Assembly (NCBI RefSeq): GCF_000559085.1
Contig: NZ_JALN02000001.1
Span: 4,898,001 to 4,962,000 of the forward strand
Source: Mycolicibacterium aromaticivorans JS19b1 = JCM 16368
GTDB lineage: Bacteria; Actinomycetota; Actinomycetes; Mycobacteriales; Mycobacteriaceae
DNA length: 64,000 nucleotides
Direction: 5' to 3'
Below are positions 1 to 8,873 of the stretch, one piece after another. Both the position numbers and the translations under genes were made by a program. The notes below the pieces were generated by a model. That model saw nothing but the letters and a program-made list of their open reading frames with translations. It did no database searches and was not told the DNA's origin. Positions within the stretch are counted from its first letter, which is position 1; every line of letters starts with the position of its first letter.

Positions 1-1695
1 CGACGCGACGTTGTCGTCGTCGCGTCGGTGTCGTGCATTTACGGCCTGGGCACCCCGCAGTCCTACCTCGACCGGTCGGTCGAATTGGAGGTGGGCACCG
101 AGGTGCCCCGCGACGGCCTGCTGCGGCTGCTCGTCGACGTCCAGTACACCCGCAACGACATGTCCTTCACCCGTGGTTCCTTCCGGGTGCGCGGCGACAC
201 CGTCGAGATCATCCCGTCCTACGAGGAGCTGGCGGTTCGCATCGAGTTCTTCGGCGACGAGATCGAGGCGCTGTACTACCTGCACCCGCTCACCGGTGAC
301 GTGGTCCGCCAGGTCGACTCGCTGCGGATCTTCCCGGCCACCCACTACGTGGCGGGTCCGGAGCGGATGGCGATCGCCATCTCGACGATCGAGCAGGAGC
401 TGGCCGAGCGGCTGGCCGAGCTGGAGAACCAGGGCAAGCTGCTCGAAGCCCAGCGGCTGCGGATGCGCACCAACTACGACATCGAGATGATGCGTCAGGT
501 CGGCTTCTGTTCGGGCATCGAGAACTATTCGCGCCATATCGACGGCCGGCCGGCCGGGTCGGCGCCGGCGACGCTGCTGGATTACTTTCCCGAGGACTTC
601 CTGCTGGTGATCGACGAGTCACACGTCACCGTCCCGCAGATCGGCGGCATGTACGAGGGTGACATGTCCCGCAAGCGCAACCTCGTCGAGTTCGGCTTCC
701 GGCTGCCGTCGGCGGTGGACAATCGGCCGTTGACCTGGGAAGAGTTCGCCGATCGGATCGGCCAGACGGTGTACCTGTCGGCAACGCCCGGGCCGTACGA
801 GCTCAGCCAGACCAGTGGTGAGTTCGTCGAGCAGGTCATCCGCCCGACCGGCCTGCTCGACCCGAAGGTCGTGGTCAAGCCGACCAAGGGCCAGATCGAC
901 GACCTGATCGGCGAGATCCGGGCCCGCACCGAACGCGACGAGCGGGTCCTGGTCACCACGCTGACCAAGAAAATGGCCGAGGACCTCACGGACTACCTGC
1001 TCGAAATGGGCATCCGGGTGCGCTACCTGCATTCCGAGGTCGACACCTTGCGTCGGGTCGAGTTGCTGCGGCAGCTGCGCCTCGGCGAATACGACGTGCT
1101 GGTCGGTATCAACCTGCTCCGAGAAGGTCTGGACCTTCCCGAGGTGTCCCTCGTGGCGATTCTGGACGCCGACAAGGAGGGGTTCCTGCGCTCCACCCGA
1201 AGCCTGATCCAGACCATCGGCCGTGCGGCGCGCAACGTGTCCGGTGAGGTGCACATGTACGCCGACAAGCTCACCGATTCGATGAAGGAAGCCATCGACG
1301 AGACCGAGCGGCGCCGCGCCAAGCAGATCGCCTACAACGAAGAGCGCGGCATCGACCCGCAGCCGCTTCGCAAGAAGATCGCCGACATCCTCGATCAGGT
1401 GTACCGAGAAGCCGACGACACCGAAGCGATCGAGGTCGGCGGCTCGGGCCGCAATGCGTCCCGGGGCCGGCGGGCGCAAGGCGAGCCGGGGCGTGCGGTG
1501 AGCGCGGGCATCGTCGAAGGTCGTGACACCGCGAACATGCCGCGCGCCGAACTCGCCGATCTGATCAAGGATTTGACTGCGCAGATGATGGCGGCGGCAC
1601 GCGACCTGCAGTTCGAGCTGGCCGCCCGGATCCGCGACGAGATCGCGGATCTGAAGAAGGAGTTGCGGGGGATGGACGCGGCCGGGCTGAAATAG
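1..1695 (+). CDS. uvrB: UvrABC excinuclease subunit B (5' truncated by window edge)
   Basis: Nucleotide excision repair helicase-like subunit that receives damaged DNA from UvrA2 and then recruits UvrC. Frame 1 is open from the first base; about 564 residues are present, so roughly the first 130-150 residues, including Walker A, lie outside the window. Visible family features are the SCIYGLG segment, the [17 protein letters not shown] motif (Walker B-type DESH), the helicase motif SATPGPYE, the C-terminal helicase lobe ([25 protein letters not shown]) and a C-terminal UVR domain near the end ([19 protein letters not shown]) that contacts UvrC. The gene order uvrB followed by an Rv1634-type exporter matches other mycobacteria. 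Identification is secure; only the start is missing. Confidence 0.98.
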   Translation, partial: RRDVVVVASVSCIYGLGTPQSYLDRSVELEVGTEVPRDGLLRLLVDVQYTRNDMSFTRGSFRVRGDTVEIIPSYEELAVRIEFFGDEIEALYYLHPLTGDVVRQVDSLRIFPATHYVAGPERMAIAISTIEQELAERLAELENQGKLLEAQRLRMRTNYDIEMMRQVGFCSGIENYSRHIDGRPAGSAPATLLDYFPEDFLLVIDESHVTVPQIGGMYEGDMSRKRNLVEFGFRLPSAVDNRPLTWEEFADRIGQTVYLSATPGPYELSQTSGEFVEQVIRPTGLLDPKVVVKPTKGQIDDLIGEIRARTERDERVLVTTLTKKMAEDLTDYLLEMGIRVRYLHSEVDTLRRVELLRQLRLGEYDVLVGINLLREGLDLPEVSLVAILDADKEGFLRSTRSLIQTIGRAARNVSGEVHMYADKLTDSMKEAIDETERRRAKQIAYNEERGIDPQPLRKKIADILDQVYREADDTEAIEVGGSGRNASRGRRAQGEPGRAVSAGIVEGRDTANMPRAELADLIKDLTAQMMAAARDLQFELAARIRDEIADLKKELRGMDAAGLK

Positions 1696-1705
1696 CCGGG
1701 CGCGC

Positions 1706-1736
1706 TTGAACTCAACCATGGTTGAGCCTTTACGGT
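1706..1736 (+). promoter_or_regulatory. MerR-type promoter/operator of the MFS exporter
   Basis: A perfect 16-bp palindrome, CTCAACCATGGTTGAG (1711-1726), lies between a -35-like TTGAAC (1706-1711) and a -10-like TACGGT (1731-1736) separated by 19 bp. An overlong 19-bp spacer filled by a dyad is the hallmark of promoters activated by MerR-family regulators. The -10 ends 6 bp before the ATG at 1743, so the transcript would be leaderless. The match to the MerR architecture is inference; no regulator gene is adjacent. Confidence 0.6.
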
Positions 1737-1742
1737 GATGCC

Positions 1743-3146
1743 ATGACCGAGACGACCGCATCGGCCGCAGGCAGCTGGCGCGAGCTGCTGGGTCGCGACT
1801 ATCTCGGCGCCGTCATCGTGCTGGCCGGTGGCGTGGCGATCTACGCCATCAACGAATTCATCACCATCAGCCTGCTCCCGAGCGCCGTCGCCGACATCGG
1901 GGGTGAGCGGCTCTACGCCTGGGTGACCACGGTGTACCTGGTCGCGTCGGTCACCGCGGCGACGACGGTAGGCCCGGTTCTGACCCGATTCGGCCCGCGC
2001 GCCGCGTATCTGGGCGCGTTGCTGTCGTTCGCGGCGGGCAGCGCGCTGTGCACGCTGGCGCCGTCGATGCCGCTGCTCCTCGGCGGGCGGGTCGTGCAGG
2101 GCTTGGCCGGTGGTGTGCTGGCCGGTCTCGGCTATGCGGTGATCAGTGCGGCGCTGCCAGACCGATTGTGGACCCGCGCGTCGGCTGTGGTCTCGGCGAT
2201 GTGGGGAGTGGGCACCCTGGTGGGGCCGGCCGCCGGCGGCTTGTTCGCCCAATTCGGTGTGTGGCGAGGCGGATTCGGCTTGCTCGCGGTTCTCGCAGTG
2301 GCGATGAGCGTGTTGGTCCCGCTGGCGTTGCCGGCCCGGGCCGACACCGACCAGCAGGTGCCTCGGACACGAATCCCGGTGTGGTCGTTGCTTCTTCTCG
2401 GTGTGGCAGCTCTGACGGTCAGCGCGGCGGTGATTCCGCACAGGGCAGGCGCCATCGCGGGACTGCTGATCGCAGGCGCGGTGCTGGTGGGGGTGTTCAT
2501 TGTCGTCGACCGGCGGGCTTCGGCGGCGGTATTGCCGCGCAGAGCATTTGAGCCGGGGCCGTTGAAGTGGATCTACCTGACCCTGGGTCTGTTGATGGCG
2601 TCGACGATGGTGGACATGTATGTGCCGTTGTTCGGTCAGCGGCTGGGCGGTCTGGCGCCGGTCGTGGCGGGTTTCCTGGGTGCGGCTCTGTCGGTGGGCT
2701 GGACGGTGGGGGAGATCGCCAGCGCGTCGATCACCAATGTCCGGACCACGGTGCGCGTGGTGGCGATCGCCCCACTGGTGATGGCCACGGGTCTGGCGCT
2801 GGCGGCAGCGACCCAAACTGACGGTGCGCCAACAACAGTCGTAGTCCTGTGGGCTGTGGCGCTGGTGATCACGGGCTCCGGTATCGGCATGGCGTGGCCG
2901 CACCTGTCGGCGTGGGCGATGGGTTCGGTGATCGACGACGCTCCTCAGCAGGCGGTGGCCGCGGCCGCGATCAGCACTGTGCAGCTGATGTGCGGAGCGT
3001 TCGGCGCCGGGTTGGCAGGTGTCGTGGTGAATGTGCGTGTTGCGCCCGATGCGAGCGCGAGCCGGCTGATGTTCGGTGCGTTCGCCGTTCTGGCGGCGGC
3101 GGGGTGCGTGGCCTCCTACCGTTCCGGGTGTGAACGGGCGGACTGA
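1743..3146 (+). CDS. MFS drug-efflux transporter (Rv1634-like)
   Basis: Inner-membrane major facilitator protein of 467 residues, predicted to export small hydrophobic compounds by proton antiport. Hydrophobic segments are spread along the whole length (for example AVIVLAGGVAIYAI near residue 25 and LLLLGVAALTVSAAVI near 220), consistent with 12-14 helices. The loop between helices 2 and 3 ends in the MFS-like GPVLTRFGPRAAYLGA stretch. I chose ATG 1743 because an upstream in-frame ATG at 1722 would lie inside the palindromic operator. The position directly after uvrB matches Rv1634, annotated as a drug efflux protein. The stop is 3 bp from the stop of the convergent mgtC-like gene. Substrate is unknown. 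Confidence 0.9.
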   Translation: MTETTASAAGSWRELLGRDYLGAVIVLAGGVAIYAINEFITISLLPSAVADIGGERLYAWVTTVYLVASVTAATTVGPVLTRFGPRAAYLGALLSFAAGSALCTLAPSMPLLLGGRVVQGLAGGVLAGLGYAVISAALPDRLWTRASAVVSAMWGVGTLVGPAAGGLFAQFGVWRGGFGLLAVLAVAMSVLVPLALPARADTDQQVPRTRIPVWSLLLLGVAALTVSAAVIPHRAGAIAGLLIAGAVLVGVFIVVDRRASAAVLPRRAFEPGPLKWIYLTLGLLMASTMVDMYVPLFGQRLGGLAPVVAGFLGAALSVGWTVGEIASASITNVRTTVRVVAIAPLVMATGLALAAATQTDGAPTTVVVLWAVALVITGSGIGMAWPHLSAWAMGSVIDDAPQQAVAAAAISTVQLMCGAFGAGLAGVVVNVRVAPDASASRLMFGAFAVLAAAGCVASYRSGCERAD

Positions 3147-3149
3147 GGC

Positions 3150-3893
3150 CTACTCGTCCTTCTCGTCAATCCGGTGCACGCCGGTGACCCCGGCTATTGC
3201 CGCGACTGTGGTAGGGGCGCGCAGGATTTGGGTGCCCGACAACGTCAACATGACACCGCCGTCGCTGTCGGTACTCAGCTCGGTGAGGCTCCACTGGTGT
3301 TTCTCGCAGGTGGCGAGGATGCGGGTCAGCACGCCGCGGTCGACGTCGTAGGTGACCCGCAGCCGCACCGAGCCGGCCAGTCGCGCGGTCAGACGCCTGC
3401 TGAGCGGGTTGAAGCCCAAGACGATCACGAAGTGCAGGATCGTCACGATGATCGCGAGCTTGACCAGCCCCGCGGCGGCGGCCATGCCGATGGCCGCGCA
3501 CTCCCAGATCGCGGCCGCTGTGGTCAACCCGTGCACGGCGCCCTGCCGGGTGATGATCAGCCCCGCGCCGAGGAAGCCGATGCCGGAGACGATCTGGGCG
3601 GCCACCCGCGACGGGTCGACCTCCACCAGGCCTGTGCTCAGCACGTCGGAGAAGCCGTACTTGCTGACGATCAGGATCAGTGCGGACGCTGTGCCGACTA
3701 TCGCCTGGGTACGCAGGCCGGCGCTCTTGCCATGAATTTCGCGCTCCAGGCCGATCAACGCGGTCAGCCCGAACGCGATCAGAAGTTCGACGATCTGCCG
3801 GGTGCCCTGTCCGGGACCACCGAGCAACGGCGGGTCGGCCAACCAGATCTGCATGTCGCCACCGTATTCGCCCGGCGGCGACCCGGGCAGCAA
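3150..3893 (-). CDS. MgtC/SapB family membrane protein
   Basis: The N-terminal half carries the hydrophobic MgtC core, with the family signatures LIGLEREIHGKSAGLRTQ and GFLGAGLII and about five membrane segments. The C-terminal third (from about residue 165, LRVTYDVDRGVLTRIL) looks like the soluble ACT-like domain of longer MgtC proteins. Family members in pathogens help survival in low Mg2+ and inhibit F-type ATP synthase; that role here is only by family. The start at 3893 gives 247 residues; ATG 3854 (MQIWLADPPLLGG) gives 234 and is equally possible. Not part of the M. tuberculosis uvrB region, so it is an insertion or loss relative to that genome. Confidence 0.88.
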   Translation of the reverse strand: MLPGSPPGEYGGDMQIWLADPPLLGGPGQGTRQIVELLIAFGLTALIGLEREIHGKSAGLRTQAIVGTASALILIVSKYGFSDVLSTGLVEVDPSRVAAQIVSGIGFLGAGLIITRQGAVHGLTTAAAIWECAAIGMAAAAGLVKLAIIVTILHFVIVLGFNPLSRRLTARLAGSVRLRVTYDVDRGVLTRILATCEKHQWSLTELSTDSDGGVMLTLSGTQILRAPTTVAAIAGVTGVHRIDEKDE

Positions 3894-3952
3894 TCACGCT
3901 GAGCCAAACGATGGGCGAGTCGCGGTAGCGCTGGAAAAGTATCGCCTGACAC

Positions 3953-4023
3953 GCGGGTGTGGCTGAGTGGCTGGGCACCGGCTTGCAAAGCCGTTTAGAC
4001 GGGTTCGAATCCCGGCACTCGCT
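3953..4023 (+). tRNA. tRNA-Cys (anticodon GCA)
   Basis: Folds as a cloverleaf: acceptor GCGGGTG/CACTCGC (3953-3959 with 4016-4022, one G-U), short D arm, anticodon loop TTGCAAA, T loop TTCGAAT. The anticodon GCA and the discriminator T at 4023 (U73, a cysteine identity element) both point to tRNA-Cys. CCA is not encoded; the following bases are CCG. Two stem-closing positions are mismatched: C-T at the top of the anticodon stem and A-G at the base of the T stem. It resembles mycobacterial tRNA-Cys as I recall it, but may be a second, divergent copy. Confidence 0.9.
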
Positions 4024-4053
4024 CCGATCGTGATCTCGGTACCGTTGCCTGCC

Positions 4054-4197
4054 GTGGCGAAGTCGAAGAAGAAATGCTGTCGAAGCACGCCACGCTGCAC
4101 GAGCTGTCCGCTCGTGCTGCACAAGGCCCAGCAGCCCGAACGGCGAGGCGTCAGCGGCACAGACCTGGACAAGGTGTTCCGGCGCCGCGAGTCCTGA
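4054..4197 (+). CDS. Small basic Cys-rich protein, conserved in actinobacteria
   Basis: A 47-residue protein starting at GTG 4054 (VAKSKKKCCRSTPRC...). It opens with a lysine patch followed by four closely spaced cysteines (CC, then CTSC), which look like a small metal site. I recall similar ~50-residue proteins beginning KSKKKCC as a conserved actinobacterial hypothetical family, but no function is known to me. The reading frame continues upstream into the tRNA, so the start must be internal, and GTG 4054 begins the conserved part. It lies 30 bp after the tRNA and might share its transcript. Confidence 0.65.
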   Translation: MAKSKKKCCRSTPRCTSCPLVLHKAQQPERRGVSGTDLDKVFRRRES

Positions 4198-4371
4198 TCT
4201 CGTTCGGCGCGCGACCTGCAGGTCAGCGAATGTTGCGCGATCAAATTGTCGCCGGGGTAACCGCGACAACACCGCTTAGCAACAGTTCGATAACCCCCGA
4301 ATGGCTGGCCCGGTTCGGTACTTACACGTCTGTAGTTTCCCTGGCAGGCCTCTCACAGAAACGGGGAAACG

Positions 4372-7300
4372 ATGTCTCGGACCACCTCTCGCGTGGCGGC
4401 GGTCACTGCCATGGCGACGGCGGGGTTTTTCTGGACGGCTCCGCTGTTCAGCCCCCGTGCGGTTGCCGACTTCGGCAGCCCCGGTGTTCCGTGCATGGGC
4501 ATCCTTCACCAAGGCCTCACGACGCCGCCCGATCTGTCCCAGGGCATCCCCGGTACGTCGAACACGCTGTTCACGAACAATCCTCCGACTGCAGGCGGTC
4601 CCATCCCGCCCGCGACCGTGCCCGGCACCATTCGCGTCCCACCCGCCAGCGCGCCCGGCTCGCCCGGCATGCCCGGCACCGGTGGCGTGACCGTCCCGCC
4701 GGCGTCCGTCCCCGGTGCGCCCGGGACCAGCACGACCCGCGGCATCCCGACGCCGCCCGCCGCGGTTCCCGGCGCTCCCGGCGTTCCCGGCGGTGGGGGC
4801 GTCCCCGGTACGCCGCTCGGTGTTCCTGGTACTCCTCCCGGCGGTGGCGGTGGCGGTATTCCGGGGGTGCCCGGTGGTGTTCCCGGTACTCCTCCCGGTG
4901 GCGGGGGTGGCGGTATTCCGGGGGTGCCCGGTGGTGTTCCCGGTACTCCTCCCGGTGGCGGGGGTGGCGGTATTCCGGGGGTGCCCGGTGGTGTTCCCGG
5001 TACTCCTCCCGGTGGCGGGGGTGGCGGTATTCCGGGGGTGCCCGGTGGTGTTCCCGGTACTCCTCCCGGGGGTGGTGGCGGCGGTATTCCCACCCCGCCC
5101 GCAGGTGTGCCCAGCGCTCCCGTCAGTGACGCTGCGGGCGTGCCCAACGGTGGTGCCGGCGCGGCTGGCGCCCCGGTGAGCGATGCCGCTGCTGCCGCTC
5201 AGCCCGGTGGTGGCGGAGCCGGTGCGCCCGGTGGCGGTGCCGGCGGCCCAGGTGGCGGCGGTGCCGGCGGAGGCTCGGGTGCCGGTGGCCCCGGCGCGCC
5301 CGGCGCTCTGCCTGCCGGCGCCGGAGGCGCGGGCGCTCCGATCTCTGATGCCAACGGACTCGTTCCTCCGGCTCCTGCCGGTGTTCCGGCCGCTCCGCTC
5401 GCCGACGCCTCCGGCCTGGCGCCTGCGCCGCCGGCCGCAGCTCCTCCCGCCGCCGTCCCCGGTGGCGGCGCAGTCCCGCCCGGGCCGCCAGCCGGCGTGC
5501 CCGGCATCCCCGGCGGCGGTGGCGGCGACGTCCCGGGTACTCCGCCTGCTGGTGTCCCTGGTGTTCCCGGTGGTGGCGGTGGCGACGTCCCGGGTACTCC
5601 GCCTGCTGGTGTCCCTGGTGTTCCCGGTGGTGGCGGTGGCGACGTCCCGGGTACTCCGCCTGCTGGTGTCCCTGGTGTTCCCGGTGGTGGCGGTGGCGAC
5701 GTCCCGGGTACTCCGCCCGCCGGCGTCCCCGGCGTCCCCGGGGGAGGTGGCGGTGGGACCCCGCCGGTTCCGCCGGCCGCGGTCCCGGGCGATGTTGTGC
5801 CCGAATCCGTTGTGACTCCGCCGGTTCCGCCGGCCGAGGTCCCCGGTGGCTCGATCCCGGGCTCCGGTGGAACCCCGCCCGCGCCGCCGGCGGCGGTCCC
5901 CGGTGGCGACGTCAACGGCTCGGTGTCAACGCCTCCGGCCGAGGTTCCCGGCGTCCCCGGGGGCTCGAACCAGGTCACCGTCAACACGCCGCCGGTTCCG
6001 CCGGCCGCAGTCCCCGGCAACGTGATCAACGACGCGTCCGGCACGTTGCCGCCGCCAGGAGCTTCGGTGCCGGGTGTCCCGCTCGGCGGCGGAATGCTCA
6101 ACGTTCCCGGAACTCCGCCGGTCACCCTGCCGGGTGTGCCCAGCGCGGCGTCGACCCCGGGTATCGTCACGCCGCCCGCCGCGGTCCCGGGTGGCCCCGG
6201 AGTCCCGATCAACGTGAATGTGCCGGGAGCACCCGTGGCGGTGCCCGGCACCCCGGGAACCCCCGGTATGGAGATCCCGCCGACGCCGCCGCAGGTGATC
6301 CCCGGCACGCCGGGAACCCCTGGCGACGAATCGCTTCCAACCCCGCCTGCCGCAGTCCCCGGCGCCCCCGGTGGGGGTACCGGTGGCGGCGTGCCGACTC
6401 CGCCGGCCGCAGTCCCCGGTACTCCCGGAGGCAACCTTGTCGAGACCGGTTCGACCCCGCCGGCCGCTGTTCCGGGTACGCCCGGTGGTGGCACCGGTGG
6501 CGGTGTGCCGACCCCGCCCGCTGCGGTTCCCGGTACACCCGGTGAAGGCACCGGTGGTGGTCTGCCGACACCTCCGGGTGCGGTTCCCGGTGGCCCCGGC
6601 GAAGGTACCGGTGGCGGATTGCCGACGCCGCCTGCTGCCGTCCCTGGTGGTCCAGGTGGTGGTACCGGTGGCGGTGTGCCGACCCCACCGGCCGGCGTTC
6701 CCGGCGTGCCGGTCGGCGAAGGTGGTGGCATCCCCGGCCCCGCCGGTGTCCCGGCCGCGCCGATCACCGACAACGCGGGTGCCGCCGTTCCGGCGGCACC
6801 GATCACCGACAACGCCGGAGCAGCCGGTGTGCCGGCCGCCGCGGTCACTGACAACTCCGGGCTCGCAGCCGCTGGAGCTGGAGCCGGGGCTGGTGGCGGT
6901 GGTGGCGCAGGCGCTGCCGGAGCTGGCGGCGCCGCAGGCGCGCCGGTCGCCGACGCATCGGGTGTCGTCGCACCGTCGGCCGGTGTGCCCGCGGCGGACA
7001 TCGCCGCTGCCGCAGCCGGTGTGCCCGCCCCGCCGGGGGCACTACCCGCGGCCGCTGACGCCGGCGGTGGTGCCGGCATCCCGACGCCGCCGGCAGCTGT
7101 TCCCGGCGGTCCGGGTGGTGGTGGCGGCGGTGGAGTTCCGACGCCTCCGGGTGCGGTCCCGGGTGGTCCGGGTGGTGGCGGTGGCGGTGGAGTTCCGACG
7201 CCTCCGGGTGCGGTCCCGGGTGGTCCGGGTGGTGGCGGTGGCGGTGGAGTTCCGACGCCTCCGGGTGCGGTTCCGGGTGGTCCGGGTGGTGGTGGCGGCG

Positions 7301-7842
7301 CTGGCCTCCCCACTCCGCCTGCCGCGGTGCCGGGCACTCCGTTCACCAACAACATCGTGACGCCGGGTACCCCGCCCGCAGCGGTGCCGGGTGGTCCGGG
7401 AGGCGGCGGAGGAGCCGGACTCCCGACTCCGCCCGCCGCGGTGCCGGGTACGCCGGGCGGCAATCGGGTGGCGACCCCGCCGACCCCGCCGACAGTGCTG
7501 CCGGGTGGTCCGGGTAGTTATGTCGGACCCACGCCGGGCGGCCTTGGAACCCTGATCCCGTCGGCGCCGATCTCCGACGCCGCGGGCAGCCTGCCCACGC
7601 CTCCCGCGCAGCTGCTGCCGACGATGGCGCAAGGTGTCGCGACGCTGCTCTCGCCGCCGCAGATCACGATCCCCGGCATCCCGGGCTTCGGGATTCCGTT
7701 GCCGTCGACCATCTCGACGCCGCGTGACCTGCTGTGCATGGGCACGGGCTGGTCGGCGAAGGCGGGAACCGAGTCCGGTGCCCCGGCCGGGGCCCTGCTG
7801 GGCACCGAAGTGCCACCGGCGAACCGCTGGTTCGGTAACTGA
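4372..7842 (+). CDS. Secreted 1156-residue Pro/Gly-rich repeat protein
   Basis: Begins with a Sec-type signal peptide (charged start, hydrophobic core AAVTAMATAGFFWTA, likely cleavage after AVA at residue 32), preceded by a GGGGA ribosome site. The mature chain is almost entirely low-complexity Pro, Gly, Ala and Val, built on variants of TPPAAVPGTPGG, with only brief interruptions such as PISDANG, PITDNAG and PFTNNIVT. Three tandem arrays share a 19-residue period. Only two cysteines are evident, one near each end and both in a CMG context (about residues 41 and 1123), so a disulfide could tie the non-repetitive termini together. It has no PE/PPE head and no LPXTG anchor. Function is unknown; a cell-envelope or matrix role is a guess. 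It is absent from the equivalent M. tuberculosis locus. Confidence 0.85.
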   Translation: MSRTTSRVAAVTAMATAGFFWTAPLFSPRAVADFGSPGVPCMGILHQGLTTPPDLSQGIPGTSNTLFTNNPPTAGGPIPPATVPGTIRVPPASAPGSPGMPGTGGVTVPPASVPGAPGTSTTRGIPTPPAAVPGAPGVPGGGGVPGTPLGVPGTPPGGGGGGIPGVPGGVPGTPPGGGGGGIPGVPGGVPGTPPGGGGGGIPGVPGGVPGTPPGGGGGGIPGVPGGVPGTPPGGGGGGIPTPPAGVPSAPVSDAAGVPNGGAGAAGAPVSDAAAAAQPGGGGAGAPGGGAGGPGGGGAGGGSGAGGPGAPGALPAGAGGAGAPISDANGLVPPAPAGVPAAPLADASGLAPAPPAAAPPAAVPGGGAVPPGPPAGVPGIPGGGGGDVPGTPPAGVPGVPGGGGGDVPGTPPAGVPGVPGGGGGDVPGTPPAGVPGVPGGGGGDVPGTPPAGVPGVPGGGGGGTPPVPPAAVPGDVVPESVVTPPVPPAEVPGGSIPGSGGTPPAPPAAVPGGDVNGSVSTPPAEVPGVPGGSNQVTVNTPPVPPAAVPGNVINDASGTLPPPGASVPGVPLGGGMLNVPGTPPVTLPGVPSAASTPGIVTPPAAVPGGPGVPINVNVPGAPVAVPGTPGTPGMEIPPTPPQVIPGTPGTPGDESLPTPPAAVPGAPGGGTGGGVPTPPAAVPGTPGGNLVETGSTPPAAVPGTPGGGTGGGVPTPPAAVPGTPGEGTGGGLPTPPGAVPGGPGEGTGGGLPTPPAAVPGGPGGGTGGGVPTPPAGVPGVPVGEGGGIPGPAGVPAAPITDNAGAAVPAAPITDNAGAAGVPAAAVTDNSGLAAAGAGAGAGGGGGAGAAGAGGAAGAPVADASGVVAPSAGVPAADIAAAAAGVPAPPGALPAAADAGGGAGIPTPPAAVPGGPGGGGGGGVPTPPGAVPGGPGGGGGGGVPTPPGAVPGGPGGGGGGGVPTPPGAVPGGPGGGGGAGLPTPPAAVPGTPFTNNIVTPGTPPAAVPGGPGGGGGAGLPTPPAAVPGTPGGNRVATPPTPPTVLPGGPGSYVGPTPGGLGTLIPSAPISDAAGSLPTPPAQLLPTMAQGVATLLSPPQITIPGIPGFGIPLPSTISTPRDLLCMGTGWSAKAGTESGAPAGALLGTEVPPANRWFGN
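4855..5082 (+). repeat. Tandem repeat array A, 4 x 57 bp
   Basis: Four near-identical 57-bp units start at 4855, 4912, 4969 and 5026, each encoding GIPGVPGGVPGTPPGGGGG. The array is in frame within the Pro/Gly-rich secreted protein. Confidence 0.95.
5524..5751 (+). repeat. Tandem repeat array B, 4 x 57 bp
   Basis: Units start at 5524, 5581, 5638 and 5695 and encode GDVPGTPPAGVPGVPGGGG. The first three are nearly identical; the fourth has synonymous changes. Same 19-codon period as arrays A and C but a different sequence. Confidence 0.95.
7132..7302 (+). repeat. Tandem repeat array C, 3 x 57 bp
   Basis: Units start at 7132, 7189 and 7246 and encode GVPTPPGAVPGGPGGGGGG. Third in-frame array in the same gene, again with a 57-bp period. 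Confidence 0.95.
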
Positions 7843-7863
7843 CATCGGAATCGAGCCGGGGGA

Positions 7864-8733
7864 TCAACCATCCTCGAGCAAGCGCGCCAAGATGTCCGGG
7901 TAGTAGAGGTGAGCCAGGAAGTGCCCGCCGGGTCGCTCGTACAGGGTCGCGCCGGGAATGCGACGGGCCAGTTCGGGCGGCCAGGCGCGGTCGACCAGTT
8001 CGTCCTGCTGACCGCCCCAGACGTCGGTCGGGACGGTGATCTGCTCGGGGGCGAAACCCCACGGTCGCAGCCATGTCCGGTAGTCCTCGGCGACGCCATC
8101 GGGTCGGCGCAGTGCCTCGGCCGACATCCGGGCGAACTCGTCGTAGCCCTCGTCGCGCACCACGGCGGCGTCCGCGGTGCCCAGCTGGCCGGCGGCGAGG
8201 CGCCCGTATAGCGCGGGCGCCCGTCGCGCGGTCAGCGCCATTGCGGCGAAGCACGGTGTGACCAGCCGTGGCGCCCGTTGCGACAGCCGGGTGTAGATCC
8301 GGTCGAACGCCGGCAGGCGCGCGAACACTCCCGGCTCGGTCAGCGGCAGCGCCCCGGCGATGATCGCCACCCTCCGCACCCGCTCTGGCAGCGCCCAGGC
8401 CAGTGCTGCCGCGTACTGGCCCCCCATCGACCAGCCCATCGCGGCGAATCGCCCGACGGCGAGCTGGTCCATCAGGTCGGCCACGTCGTCGGCCCAGTCC
8501 AGGAGGGTGCGGCCGGGCCGCGGATCGGATCCACCGATTCCGGGCCGGTCCGGCGAGATCAGCCGGACGCCGGCCGTGCGCGCCGCGGCGTCGGCGGCGG
8601 CCACATCCAGCCGGCAGGCCAGTCCGCCGTGGGCGTTGACGACGACCTCGCCGTCGGGCGCGCCGTACTGCGCGTAACACACCGCCCGCCCGTCACGTAG
8701 TCGTGCGGTGAGGCTCTCGGCGGGTGCGCGCAT
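7864..8733 (-). CDS. Alpha/beta hydrolase
   Basis: A 289-residue alpha/beta-hydrolase. Visible elements are the oxyanion-region HGG (NAHGGLACRLD), the dispersed RPGIGGSD motif, the nucleophile elbow GWSMGG (Ser about residue 105), a likely acid in DVWGGQQDELV and a catalytic His in RPGGHFLAHL. Start ATG 8733 (MRAPAESLTARL) is chosen because the domain begins there; the frame stays open upstream only in unrelated sequence. Esterase, epoxide-hydrolase-like or proline-iminopeptidase-like activities are all possible. It ends 21 bp from the stop of the convergent Pro/Gly-rich gene. Confidence 0.88.
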   Translation of the reverse strand: MRAPAESLTARLRDGRAVCYAQYGAPDGEVVVNAHGGLACRLDVAAADAAARTAGVRLISPDRPGIGGSDPRPGRTLLDWADDVADLMDQLAVGRFAAMGWSMGGQYAAALAWALPERVRRVAIIAGALPLTEPGVFARLPAFDRIYTRLSQRAPRLVTPCFAAMALTARRAPALYGRLAAGQLGTADAAVVRDEGYDEFARMSAEALRRPDGVAEDYRTWLRPWGFAPEQITVPTDVWGGQQDELVDRAWPPELARRIPGATLYERPGGHFLAHLYYPDILARLLEDG

Positions 8734-8873
8734 CGTCGGTCGCTTTCTCTTCAGCCGGATACTGGCCCCGCAGCTCGGCCGGGCCGGTCGCCATTCTTCA
8801 GCGCAATGCAACGCGGGCCGAAAGTCACTGCCCGGCAATACTTGTGCGGTATCTGTCGGTGTCCGGCGGCGCA

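Noticed and set aside
4855..5082. Regular tandem repeats considered as a CRISPR array
   Set aside because: Units are contiguous 57-bp copies with no spacers, in frame inside a coding gene.
5199..7463. A 754-codon open frame on the minus strand opposite the Pro/Gly-rich gene
   Set aside because: Gly (GGN) and Pro/Ala (CCN/GCN) codons read as NCC and NGG/NGC on the other strand, so low-complexity Gly/Pro DNA is open in both directions. It has no signal peptide, no good ribosome site and no independent content.
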